Part shown: one piece after another, positions 1 to 6,421 of the stretch
Numbering within the stretch: position 1 is the first letter of the stretch
How the letters are laid out: the number at the start of each line of letters is the position of its first letter
Assembly: GCA_945875085.1 (NCBI GenBank)
Contig: CAMCJU010000014.1
Coordinates: 1 to 10,827 of the forward strand
Direction: 5' to 3'
Origin: Candidatus Phycorickettsia trachydisci
GTDB lineage: Bacteria; Pseudomonadota; Alphaproteobacteria; Rickettsiales; Rickettsiaceae
DNA: 10,827 nucleotides
Program-made: the position numbers and the translations under genes
Notes under the pieces: model-generated
What the model was told of the DNA's origin: nothing
Seen by the model: the letters and a program-made list of their open reading frames with translations, nothing else
Database searches by the model: none

Positions 1-157
1 TAGCAATTCCTGTTGGCACTAAGGATCTGCCAAATGGCTCTATTATTATGGGCTCAAAATTAGCGGCATATAAATCCATACCCGCACTTCCAGAAGTGGC
101 GTATGATGGCAAGGGTAAATCCTTGCTAGAGGCAAATTTTTTAATTTCAACAAACAT
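1..157 (-). CDS. dut: dUTP diphosphatase (dUTPase), N-terminal part, cut by window edge
   Basis: This is the first 52 codons of an open frame that runs off the left edge. It starts at an ATG (155-157) only 3 nt after the tolA stop. dUTPase hydrolyses dUTP to dUMP and pyrophosphate, which keeps uracil out of DNA and supplies dUMP for thymidylate. Visible evidence: residues 24-31 read SAGMDLYA, the first of the five conserved motifs of trimeric dUTPases. Residues 14-20 (LPLPSYA) before it and residues 47-51 (VPTGI) after it also match the family. Motifs 2-5, including the GRSSL-type motif, would lie outside the window. The tight spacing to tolA suggests cotranscription and translational coupling; the overlapping TolA 3' end gives only a weak AGG as a ribosome site. 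The identity is secure for so short a piece; completeness cannot be judged. Confidence 0.88.
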   Translation of the reverse strand, partial: MFVEIKKFASSKDLPLPSYATSGSAGMDLYAANFEPIIIEPFGRSLVPTGIA

Positions 158-160
158 ATA

Positions 161-1108
161 TTACCTATAACTAAAAATTAATGAATTATCATGCCAGTAT
201 TGATAGTATTCAATATCAAGCATATCAAATGGATCGGATAATTTAATAGCTCTTATGATACTTTCTTTAATGGCATTTTTTACGTTCTGGGGAGCATCTT
301 CATTTAAAAATTCAAATCCTGATATCTCCTGAATGTTTTGGTTCATATCTATTTGCAAGCGCACTCGCACTTTGATGTTTTCATAATCGCGCATACTGGA
401 AGGTTTACTCCAATTGCTTTCTATGCGCTTTTGCAGTAAGGCTTTGGAGGTAATTGCTTCTTTATTATTAGCATCATAGTTACTACTGCCGCTAGTCTGA
501 TTATCTTGATTTTTTCCTCCGGTCTTATGCTTGGATTTATCCATGTCGCCTTCAGAAGCTTTCTCTTTGTTGGAGTCTTTGACGCTTTTGGCTAATGATT
601 TTTCAAGACTGCCTAGGTCTAGGTCATCTGAGTCTTTTTTGGCAGGTTTTTTCTTTGGCTTATCTGGTTGCTTTTCTAGCTTATTTTCTTGCTTGATAGG
701 CTCAGTTTTGGCTTTTTTAGCCTCGTAAGCTTTTGGCTGGGCTATAGGGTCTTGCTTGATGGGTTCTTGCTTGATAGTCGCCTCCTTGGGCTCTAAGTCA
801 GACTTTATCGGCAGCTTCTGCCTATCTGCCTGCTTATTATTAACCTCTAGCTCTTGATATTTAGCAGGCTCTGGCGCTTGTTGTTGTTGTATTTCAGGCT
901 GTATTGTGGGCTGTATTGTGTGCTGTTTATCGACTTTTTTCGCCTCAAGCTTTTCTGGTAAATCGTTTTGCTTTTCGTTTCTAGTTTTAATGTTATTAAT
1001 TTTTGCCAAAGGCATAATATGCATGAAGACTACTTGCTCTTGAGGCGGCTCTGTTATGAATTTGACAGTTTTGCACAGCATTATTAAGATCAGTAATATT
1101 AAATGCAA
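161..1108 (-). CDS. tolA: TolA-like cell envelope protein (5' end uncertain)
   Basis: TolA spans the periplasm and links the TolQ-TolR inner-membrane motor to outer-membrane Pal. Evidence: it directly follows tolQ and tolR; it has an N-terminal membrane segment, a long charged K/E/P/Q-rich region (about residues 40-215) and a C-terminal TolA/TonB-like domain (about 218-315), with a typical 'KRIESNW..P' entry and 'VRVRLQID' strand. The coordinates use a TTG at 1106-1108, the only standard in-frame start. That start is doubtful: in-frame codons upstream of it read FFFFLIFSVILH, the first half of the membrane helix, and they place a Ser-x3-His spacing in the helix like that of E. coli TolA. The reading frame is open back to about 1161 but holds no ATG, GTG or TTG there. 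ATGs at 1147-1149 and 1143-1145 lie in the other two frames and would join this frame only through an indel in the T8 run (1125-1132). The true protein is probably 12-16 residues longer. Confidence 0.82.
   Translation of the reverse strand: MHLILLILIMLCKTVKFITEPPQEQVVFMHIMPLAKINNIKTRNEKQNDLPEKLEAKKVDKQHTIQPTIQPEIQQQQAPEPAKYQELEVNNKQADRQKLPIKSDLEPKEATIKQEPIKQDPIAQPKAYEAKKAKTEPIKQENKLEKQPDKPKKKPAKKDSDDLDLGSLEKSLAKSVKDSNKEKASEGDMDKSKHKTGGKNQDNQTSGSSNYDANNKEAITSKALLQKRIESNWSKPSSMRDYENIKVRVRLQIDMNQNIQEISGFEFLNEDAPQNVKNAIKESIIRAIKLSDPFDMLDIEYYQYWHDNSLIFSYR
747..922 (-). repeat. Short in-frame repeats in the tolA linker
   Basis: Two small tandem repeats lie in the charged linker of TolA. At 899-922 two 12-bp units differ at one base and encode TIQP-type tetrads (the protein reads TIQPTIQPEIQ). 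At 747-775 two units of 14-15 bp, built around TCTTGCTTGAT, encode IKQEPIKQDPI. Such linker repeats are common in TolA and TonB proteins and probably only set the span across the periplasm. Confidence 0.6.
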
Positions 1109-1124
1109 AATAACAGAAAATATT

Positions 1125-1132
1125 AAAAAAAA
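1125..1132 (-). other. T8 homopolymer at the tolA 5' end (possible slippage or frameshift site)
   Basis: Eight T in the coding strand (A on the given strand) lie between the end of tolR and the TolA membrane helix. Adding one T would join the ATG at 1147-1149 to the TolA frame, giving a start MNGRFSFFLIFSVILH. Removing one T would instead join the ATG at 1143-1145, giving MAVFLFLIFSVILH. Either product looks like a normal TolA N-terminus. Whether this reflects a sequencing error, a real mutation or polymerase slippage cannot be decided from the sequence. Confidence 0.5.
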
Positions 1133-1152
1133 GAAAAACGGCCATTCATGAT

Positions 1153-1575
1153 TTATTCTGATTTACTAACTAAGCCTACTTGAGTAAAACCGGCATTACT
1201 AATATCGGTAATAATTTGCATGATACTGCCGTAACTCAAAACTTCATCAGCTCTGATAAATATTTTGGTATCGTGCTTTTCTTTGGTAATTGCCTTTAGT
1301 TTCTCAACAATGGCTTCTTTTGCTATAACGCTATCCATAAGATAGACAACCCCTTTGCGATCTATGGATATTACCAACGGCTCATCGTTACTTTCAATAG
1401 CTTTGGCATTAGTATCAGGTAGATTAACATCAACGCCAGTAATTAGCATTGGGGCGGTAACCATAAAAATAACCAACAATACCAGCATGATATCAATTAA
1501 AGGCATGACGTTAATTTCATTGATAATCTTTCTGCGCCCCCTTTTGCCAGCGACTCGGCCTAATTGAAATGCCAT
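1153..1575 (-). CDS. tolR: TolR, biopolymer transport protein of the ExbD/TolR family
   Basis: TolR is the single-pass component of the Tol-Pal motor. It sits with TolQ in the inner membrane and couples the proton gradient to TolA. Its 140 residues are normal for the family. A basic N-terminus (GKRGRRK, residues 10-16) is followed by the signature INVMPLIDIMLVLLVIFM (21-38), with Asp28 at the place of the conserved proton-path aspartate in the membrane helix. A periplasmic domain fills residues 50-140 and includes the family-typical IFIRAD stretch. The ATG start (1573-1575) lies 4 nt after the tolQ stop; an AGGG inside the tolQ end sits about 12 nt upstream and may serve as a ribosome site. 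ExbD is the alternative, but the neighbouring tolQ and TolA-like gene favour TolR. Confidence 0.93.
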   Translation of the reverse strand: MAFQLGRVAGKRGRRKIINEINVMPLIDIMLVLLVIFMVTAPMLITGVDVNLPDTNAKAIESNDEPLVISIDRKGVVYLMDSVIAKEAIVEKLKAITKEKHDTKIFIRADEVLSYGSIMQIITDISNAGFTQVGLVSKSE

Positions 1576-1579
1576 AAAT

Positions 1580-2326
1580 TTAAATTGCCCTGGTTAAAAC
1601 GATGTGTATTTCTGAGACAAAATCATCAAATCTATTGGCTATATGATTCATCTTATCAGATAATATGTTATAAAATATCGCAGCAGGCAATGCTACAACA
1701 ATGCCTATAGCAGTAACTAGTAAAGCCTCTGACATTCCAGGGGCAACTACTGCCAAACTAACATTCTTTGAAGAGGCAATCGATTGAAAGCTATGGATTA
1801 CCCCCCAGACCATGCCAAAAAGGCCAATAAAAGGAGAGTAGGAGCCTACGATAGCTAAAAATGTTAGCGATTTTTCTAATTTTTCTAATTCGCGGTTCCT
1901 AACAAGATTCATCGCCTGTAGAATCATGCCTGACTTTAGGTTGGCATCGACCTTGCTTGCTTCTGATTTATTAAGCTCTGAGATACCTGCAATAAAAATT
2001 GCCGCCATTGGATTGTCAACTGCCCTTTTAGTGCGCTCATATAACTGATCAAGCGATTGTCCGGACCAAAAACTGTTCTCAAAAGTTTTAATTTTCGCCT
2101 GCAGGAAGCGATATTTAAAGTATTTATCTAGAATGATAGCTAAAGAAAAGATCGATGCTACGATTAATATAAAAACAACAGCTTTGCTGATAGGATCGGC
2201 ATTAGCTAGCAGTTTAATTAAAGATGCTACATCGAATGTAGTAGCGTTGTGCGCTATTGGGATATTTATAATTTGCTCTAAATTTGCGCCAGCTAAATGC
2301 GTGGCTTCTATAGTGTTACTAGACAT
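1580..2326 (-). CDS. tolQ: TolQ, proton channel subunit of the Tol-Pal system
   Basis: TolQ is the MotA/TolQ/ExbB-family inner-membrane subunit that forms the proton channel with TolR and energises TolA. It has 248 residues, slightly longer than the usual ~230, the excess being a polar N-terminal tail. Predicted membrane helices lie at about 49-68, 155-178 and 200-220. The family signatures are clear: IGLFGMVWGVIHSF at 167-180 and APGMSEALLVTAIGIVVALPA-type residues from 195 to 215. The start is the ATG at 2324-2326, with no visible Shine-Dalgarno sequence. A 73-nt gap separates it from the upstream rodA stop. I see no terminator there, so tolQ may be read from the rodA transcript or from its own promoter; only poor -35/-10 candidates are present. 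Confidence 0.94.
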   Translation of the reverse strand: MSSNTIEATHLAGANLEQIINIPIAHNATTFDVASLIKLLANADPISKAVVFILIVASIFSLAIILDKYFKYRFLQAKIKTFENSFWSGQSLDQLYERTKRAVDNPMAAIFIAGISELNKSEASKVDANLKSGMILQAMNLVRNRELEKLEKSLTFLAIVGSYSPFIGLFGMVWGVIHSFQSIASSKNVSLAVVAPGMSEALLVTAIGIVVALPAAIFYNILSDKMNHIANRFDDFVSEIHIVLTRAI

Positions 2327-2399
2327 AAACTTTATAAATTTTTAAGTATTAATAAAATAATAACAGTAAACAGGTAAATATCAGAGATGATTTGCACTT

Positions 2400-3488
2400 C
2401 TATAGCCTGATATTTTTGTTGATATACGCATTAAAGACTAATCCCATGCCTAACATCGTAGATACCATCATGGTACCTCCATAGGAAATAAACGGCAAAG
2501 GAACTCCAACTACTGGGACTAAACCCATGACCATGCTGATATTGATGGCCGCGTGCAAAAAAATTATACTTGCCACTCCTTGTGCCACTAATTTTAAAAA
2601 TACGCTCTTACAACTGATGGAAATAGCAACAATTAATCCTATTAGCAAGGCAAGCAATAGTATCACACTGGCACCTCCTAAAAAACCAAACTCTTCTGAG
2701 AGGAAAGCAAAAATAAAATCAGTTTGATGTTCTGGCAAAAAGCTTAAATGACTTTGCGTACCTTGCATAAAGCCTTTGCCACTAAAGCCGCCCGATCCAA
2801 TGGCAATTTTTGATTGAATTAAGTTATAACCAGAACCCAAAGGGTCTTGCTCGGGATTTAAAAAGATTTCTACTCGTTGCCTTTGATAGTCATGCAAAAA
2901 GCTCCAAGCCACAGGAAGACAGAGCAATATCATTACAATCACCAGTGCAATCTTGCCAATATCCATGCCGCTGACAAAAAAAAGTGTACTGGCCGAAAGC
3001 AGTGAAAGAATCCCCGTGCCAAGGTCTGGTTGCTTAATAATTAGCGCGCAGGGCGCTAGGCTTGCAACTATGGGGATAATTAAATCGCTCCATCTTTTGA
3101 TTTCTTGGAGCGAGCGATCATGAAAGTATCTAGCAAGCATCAAAACTATAGATAATTTTGCCGGCTCAGAGGGTTGTAGCTTTAGGCCTGCAATCTCCAG
3201 CCACCTGGTAGCTCCCATCGCAGTATGACCCAGCAGCTCGACGCCTATTAGTAGCAAAAGGCAGACTAAATATAGCGGATAAGCTAGCAGATAAATGCCG
3301 CGAACATTAATTACGGCAATAAATAAACTAGCTAAAAATGCCAAGCCAAATAATATTAATTGTTTTAATGCCCATGGCTGGAGACGTCCTCCTGCTGCGG
3401 AATATAAGATTAATATACCTACTGCTACTAAGCAAAATATGGTGCATAATAATAATTTCGGCAGTTTTGAAAGTTTAGACTGTAACAT
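2400..3488 (-). CDS. rodA: RodA (MrdB), SEDS-family peptidoglycan glycosyltransferase
   Basis: RodA polymerises lipid II into glycan strands for side-wall growth, working with PBP2 in the rod complex at the inner membrane. The 362-residue protein is almost wholly hydrophobic, with about ten membrane helices, the normal SEDS layout and length. Visible signatures are WLEIAGLKLQPSEPAKL (96-112), HDYQRQR (199-205), LGSGYNLIQSKIAIGSGG (217-234), and FLPEHQTDFIF (250-260), where Asp257 matches the catalytic aspartate of SEDS enzymes. Near the C-terminus, VPLPFISYGG is the expected final signature. It starts at an ATG 2 nt after the folB stop, which implies coupling. The short SGMDIGK-type loops and absence of an FtsW-like extension favour RodA over FtsW. 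Its usual partner gene mrdA (PBP2) is not in the window. The presence of RodA argues that the cell makes peptidoglycan. Confidence 0.93.
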   Translation of the reverse strand: MLQSKLSKLPKLLLCTIFCLVAVGILILYSAAGGRLQPWALKQLILFGLAFLASLFIAVINVRGIYLLAYPLYLVCLLLLIGVELLGHTAMGATRWLEIAGLKLQPSEPAKLSIVLMLARYFHDRSLQEIKRWSDLIIPIVASLAPCALIIKQPDLGTGILSLLSASTLFFVSGMDIGKIALVIVMILLCLPVAWSFLHDYQRQRVEIFLNPEQDPLGSGYNLIQSKIAIGSGGFSGKGFMQGTQSHLSFLPEHQTDFIFAFLSEEFGFLGGASVILLLALLIGLIVAISISCKSVFLKLVAQGVASIIFLHAAINISMVMGLVPVVGVPLPFISYGGTMMVSTMLGMGLVFNAYINKNIRL

Positions 3489-3490
3489 TA

Positions 3491-3862
3491 CTAAAAATCA
3501 CTTATCGTAAAATTGGCTTTATATATTAGATCATTATTGTTTTTAGGGGTTTTAATTACCGTAACTTTAATATCGGCCCCAGTGATTTGGCTTTTTATGG
3601 CCTCATACACCTTAAAACACAGATGCTCTATTAAATTATAATCTTGTAATTTGCAAATATCATTAATTTTATTTGCAATTTTATCATAGCAAGCAGTACT
3701 ATCTATATTATCATCAAAACAACCCTTCACAAGCTCGGAAAACTGGAGTTCTATTTCCCATTTTACTTCTTGCTTCAAGGCCTTTTCCTGCATGCTTACG
3801 CCAAGATAAGCCGATGTAGTTAGATTGCAAATATTAATTTTTGATTTTGGCATTTGTTTCAT
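3491..3862 (-). CDS. folB: Dihydroneopterin aldolase (FolB)
   Basis: FolB converts 7,8-dihydroneopterin to 6-hydroxymethyl-dihydropterin and glycolaldehyde in folate biosynthesis. Its 123 residues fit the family (~120). Visible markers are LGVSMQEKALKQEV (20-33), matching the family's 'GxxxxEr...Q.v' segment with Glu26; ACYDKIAN (57-64) with Tyr59; LIEHLC (77-82) with the pterin-binding Glu79; and VTVIKTP (100-106), where Lys104 fits the catalytic lysine. Residues 1-8 extend beyond the usual start; Met4 is an alternative initiator. No Shine-Dalgarno sequence is visible. It leads the minus-strand folB-rodA pair, so its promoter should lie in the 3863-4066 gap. The sequence is divergent, but the active-site pattern and length make the call fairly firm. 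No other folate gene is present here. Confidence 0.82.
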   Translation of the reverse strand: MKQMPKSKINICNLTTSAYLGVSMQEKALKQEVKWEIELQFSELVKGCFDDNIDSTACYDKIANKINDICKLQDYNLIEHLCFKVYEAIKSQITGADIKVTVIKTPKNNNDLIYKANFTISDF

Positions 3863-4066
3863 AATATAATAAAATGTGGTTCAGCTATGTCTATATAGGC
3901 AAAAAGATAGCTTTAATTATTAAAAAAAGATTCATAAGTAGCAAGCCCTAGTGTTAATATTAAAAGAAGTTCAAAAACATAAAAACATATTCTCATACTA
4001 TTTATGTCTTGAATTTGGTATCAATAGTGTACTATATATTAAAGAATTAAGATAAAAAATTATTTT
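3863..4066. other. Divergent intergenic region between folB and yqgE
   Basis: This 204-bp AT-rich spacer lies between two divergently oriented genes and must hold promoters for both. On the plus strand there is one plausible sigma70-like promoter (listed separately). On the minus strand the only -10-like box is TATATA at 3892-3897, about 30 nt before folB, without a clear -35. A weak inverted repeat (AGCTAT at 3883-3888, ATAGCT at 3907-3912, 18-nt loop) lies next to it. I see no ORF, tRNA or terminator. Confidence 0.5.
4009..4038 (+). promoter_or_regulatory. Candidate sigma70-type promoter for yqgE
   Basis: TTGAAT (4009-4014) and TATATA (4033-4038) are separated by 18 nt and lie 28 nt upstream of the yqgE ATG. 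The -35 matches the consensus at four of six positions. In such AT-rich DNA chance matches to the -10 are frequent, so this is a candidate only. If real, it may drive yqgE and the ABC gene together. Confidence 0.35.
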
Positions 4067-4168
4067 ATGTTAGGCCGCAAAATACTTGATTTTACTGGCA
4101 AGACTAAACCTAGTAATTTAACTACTAAATATGTTATAGATTTAACAGGAGATGATAAATCAAGCAAT
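4067..4168 (+). repeat. Two 51-bp units extending the yqgE N-terminus
   Basis: Residues 1-17 and 18-34 of YqgE are diverged copies of one 17-residue unit; a third copy of its first part begins the conserved core at residue 35. Aligned at 17-residue spacing, the three copies begin MLGRKILD, LTTKYVID and LTGKFLIA. The first two continue FTGKTKPSN and LTGDDKSSN. Synonymous codon differences between copies show the duplication is not recent. Confidence 0.75.
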
Positions 4169-4759
4169 TTAACAGGTAAATTTCTTATAGCAAGCCCATT
4201 TGTTGGGTTAAACGATTTGTTTGATAAATCTTTAATATACATTGCCGAACATAGTGTTAATGGCGTTGTTGGATTAATAGTTAATAATCCAATTGATTCC
4301 CTGCCGTGTAATATCAACATTGCAAAGATGTTTTTTAACAAGAAGTCTAAACGCTTTGAGTCTGATGAGCTAAACGAGCTTGCTAATGATGCTGGCAATC
4401 AGCTAGCACTTTTTTTAGGAGGGCCAATAGATCCAGAAAGAGGATTTATTATACATTCAAGTGATTACCAGAATGATTGTCTAGCAAAGTGCAGTAATGA
4501 TATTTTGATTAGTTGCAGCCCTAATACTTTGGAGAAAATATTAGCCGGATCAGGCCCTAAGAGCAGTTTGGTAGTGATGGGTTATACGGGCTGGAGAGCT
4601 GGGCAACTAGAAAAAGAAATGGCAGAAAATTTATGGGTCGTTACTAAAGGTGATGCAAATCTAATGTTTCAGACACCTCATGAATTACAGTGGAGCGCCG
4701 CCTTAAAGCAGGTTGGAGTTTATGAGGCTTTGTTTTGCGGGCAAATTGGTCGTGGGTGA
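4067..4759 (+). CDS. yqgE: YqgE/AlgH family protein (UPF0301, DUF179) with duplicated N-terminus
   Basis: A member of the widespread YqgE/AlgH family, whose biochemical role is not established. Family marks in order: the strand-forming LTGKFLIASP (35-44), where the canonical protein would begin; VNGVVGLIVNNP (64-75); LFLGGPID (114-121), and the hallmark GYTGWRAGQLEKE (173-185) followed by NLWVV. At 230 residues it is longer than typical members (about 185-190). The excess is mainly at the N-terminus, where residues 1-34 are two extra copies of a 17-residue unit that resembles the first conserved strand. The ATG start has no Shine-Dalgarno sequence; an internal start nearer residue 35 is not available as ATG. 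The gene ends IGRG-stop, and the stop overlaps the ABC ATPase start in a TGATG. Confidence 0.9.
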   Translation: MLGRKILDFTGKTKPSNLTTKYVIDLTGDDKSSNLTGKFLIASPFVGLNDLFDKSLIYIAEHSVNGVVGLIVNNPIDSLPCNINIAKMFFNKKSKRFESDELNELANDAGNQLALFLGGPIDPERGFIIHSSDYQNDCLAKCSNDILISCSPNTLEKILAGSGPKSSLVVMGYTGWRAGQLEKEMAENLWVVTKGDANLMFQTPHELQWSAALKQVGVYEALFCGQIGRG

Positions 4760-4773
4760 TGGTCGTGGGTGAT
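4748..4773 (+). repeat. Perfect 13-bp tandem duplication at the yqgE/ABC gene junction
   Basis: GGTCGTGGGTGAT occurs twice without spacing (4748-4760 and 4761-4773). The first copy contains the yqgE stop (TGA, 4757-4759). The joint between copies forms the ATG (4759-4761) that I take as the ABC ATPase start. The two copies are read in different frames, because 13 is not a multiple of three. Confidence 0.95.
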
Positions 4774-5706
4774 TACGCAATAGAGATTAAGGATTTGAAT
4801 AAAACTTATCCTACGGGAAGTTTTCAAGCTCTAAAGAATATTAATCTTAAAATTCCACGAAACAGTATTTTTGGTCTATTAGGACCTAATGGGGCTGGCA
4901 AATCTACGCTAATTAATATATTAGCTGGCCTGGTCGTTAAAACCTCTGGAGCGATTAATGTTTTGGGAGTTGATCTTGATATCGATCCATTAAAAATTAA
5001 GTACTTGCTTGGCGTAGTTCCTCAGGAAATAGCATTAGACACTTTTTTTGACATTCAAAGTGCTTTAAACTTTTATTCAGGATATTTTGGCATTAAGTCG
5101 TCACGCAGCAGGATTCTTGAAATATTAAAACCCCTTAGCCTTGATGATAAGTTGCATAGCCTCCCCAGGATGCTCTCTGGGGGCATGAAGCGCAGATTGC
5201 TAATTGCAAAAGCTAATGTGCACTTTCCGCCAATACTAATATTAGACGAGCCAACCGCTGGAGTAGATATAGATCTAAGGCAGCAGCTTTGGAATTATAT
5301 ACTGCAACTTAAAAAGCAAGGCACTACTATCATTTTAACTACTCATTATCTTGCCGAGGCTCAAGAGTTATGCGACGAGATTGCCTTTATTGATAAAGGG
5401 CAAATTATTCTAGCTGATAAAAAAGATAATCTGCTCAATGAGATCGGCTCTAGAAAATTAATAGTAGAGTGTGGCAATTTGCATGATGGTAATTTGAAAT
5501 TATCTCTTCAAGACGCTAATCTCCATGGCGCTAATCTCCAGGGTGCAAAGTTGCAAGATAATAAGATTATTATCGATATAAGTCACGATCAAGACATTAA
5601 TTCATTATTGCAAAGTTTGCTAGCCTTAGGGGTTAACATTAAAAATATCTATATTGAGCGCCATAACCTAGAGGATGTTTATAAAAAATATATATCTAGA
5701 GGTTAA
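4759..5706 (+). CDS. ABC transporter ATP-binding protein (ABC-2 / YadG-like)
   Basis: A stand-alone nucleotide-binding subunit that would power an ABC-2-type membrane exporter. I chose the ATG at 4759, which overlaps the yqgE stop, over an in-frame TTG at 4735 and GTG at 4756; the conserved domain begins at about residue 7. With this start (315 residues) the motifs are Walker A GPNGAGKST (42-50), Q-loop Gln89, signature LSGGMKRRL (139-147), Walker B ILILDEPTAGVD (159-170, catalytic Glu164) and the H-loop His196. All catalytic residues are intact, so it should be an active ATPase. Residues 239-267 hold a run of five-residue units (ANLHG, ANLQG, AKLQD) like a short pentapeptide repeat, which is not a feature of the family that I know. 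The closing segment NIYIERHNLEDVYKKY is typical of YadG/CcmA-type ATPases. No permease gene lies in the window, so substrate and partner are unknown. Confidence 0.9.
   Translation: MVVGDYAIEIKDLNKTYPTGSFQALKNINLKIPRNSIFGLLGPNGAGKSTLINILAGLVVKTSGAINVLGVDLDIDPLKIKYLLGVVPQEIALDTFFDIQSALNFYSGYFGIKSSRSRILEILKPLSLDDKLHSLPRMLSGGMKRRLLIAKANVHFPPILILDEPTAGVDIDLRQQLWNYILQLKKQGTTIILTTHYLAEAQELCDEIAFIDKGQIILADKKDNLLNEIGSRKLIVECGNLHDGNLKLSLQDANLHGANLQGAKLQDNKIIIDISHDQDINSLLQSLLALGVNIKNIYIERHNLEDVYKKYISRG
5473..5559 (+). repeat. 15-bp pentapeptide-like repeats inside the ABC ATPase gene
   Basis: Units of about 15 bp encode GNLHD, GNLKL, SLQD (four residues), ANLHG, ANLQG and AKLQD (residues 239-267 of the ABC protein). 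The pattern A-N-L-x-x fits the pentapeptide repeat A(D/N)Lxx. At DNA level the strongest match is GCTAATCTCCA, present at 5515-5525 and 5530-5540. Confidence 0.75.
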
Positions 5707-5743
5707 CTTATCTTCCATGTAATCTATTAACTACGTTTACTTC

Positions 5744-6421
5744 ATGTCAAAAGATACAAATCATATTCTAATAGTTGATGATGACGATAGAATTTTATTT
5801 TTACTAAAAAAATTTTTATCTCAAAACGGATATTTTGTTTCTGCGGCGCGAGATTCAATAGAAGCTGACAGGCTTTTGGAATATTTTGTTTTTGATTTGA
5901 TTATTCTTGATGTTATGATGCCAGGGGTTATGGGCTTTGAGTTTTCGCAAAAGCTTAAAAAACTACAAAACATCCCTATTATTTTATTGACCGCCTTAAA
6001 TAAAGTTGAAGATAGAATAACCGGCTTAGAATCTGGGGCTGATGACTATCTTAGTAAGCCTTTTGAGCCAAAAGAGCTATTGCTAAGGATGCAAAACTTA
6101 CTTGATCTATATGCAAAAAACACCCAAAAGCAGCGTCTTTTTCTGTTTGGTAATAATTCATACAACTTAGTAACAAAAGAATTTAATAAAGATGGCAATA
6201 CAATAGCCCTTACATCTAGCGAGCAAAAGCTCTTGGAGCTTTTTATCGAAAATCGCAACAAGATATTGAGCCGCGAAGATTTGGTCATGACTATGGGGAG
6301 CCTAAGCTTACGCTCAATTGATGTGCAAATTGTGCGATTGCGCAATAAGATAGAAGATAGTGCAGGGCGGCCAAGATATCTGCAAACCATACGCGCTCAA
6401 GGTTACGTATTATATGGGTAA
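5744..6421 (+). CDS. OmpR/PhoB-family response regulator
   Basis: A two-component transcription factor of 225 residues, the usual length. The receiver domain covers residues 7-120: acidic pocket VDDDD (11-15), phospho-acceptor Asp56 in LIILDVMMPG, Thr83 in LLTA and Lys105 in SKPF are all present, so it should accept phosphate. The C-terminal winged-helix DNA-binding domain covers about 130-225, with the family pattern 'LTSSEQKLLELF...NKILSRE' and 'DVQIVRLRNKIE......YLQTIRAQGYVL'. The ATG start lies 37 nt after the ABC gene stop with no Shine-Dalgarno sequence. Its stop overlaps the following kinase gene by 8 nt, so the two are almost surely a cognate pair. The targets cannot be read from this window. 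It most resembles alphaproteobacterial OmpR-like regulators, but I assign no specific symbol. Confidence 0.93.
   Translation: MSKDTNHILIVDDDDRILFLLKKFLSQNGYFVSAARDSIEADRLLEYFVFDLIILDVMMPGVMGFEFSQKLKKLQNIPIILLTALNKVEDRITGLESGADDYLSKPFEPKELLLRMQNLLDLYAKNTQKQRLFLFGNNSYNLVTKEFNKDGNTIALTSSEQKLLELFIENRNKILSREDLVMTMGSLSLRSIDVQIVRLRNKIEDSAGRPRYLQTIRAQGYVLYG

Noticed and set aside
531..728. Plus-strand 65-codon frame inside tolA
   Set aside because: It is antisense to the Lys/Glu/Ser-rich TolA linker and reads as a Leu/Ser/Phe-rich shadow.
3883..3912. Inverted repeat AGCTAT / ATAGCT upstream of folB as an operator or terminator
   Set aside because: Only six pairs with an 18-nt loop and mismatches on both sides; expected by chance in a 204-bp AT-rich spacer.
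4060..4398. Minus-strand frame of 112 codons opposite yqgE
   Set aside because: It runs antisense to a clear YqgE-family protein and has no recognisable features.
6360..6413. Upstream GTG start for the histidine kinase
   Set aside because: It would add 18 polar residues overlapping the regulator's DNA-binding domain; the ATG at 6414 gives a normal short N-terminus before the first membrane helix.
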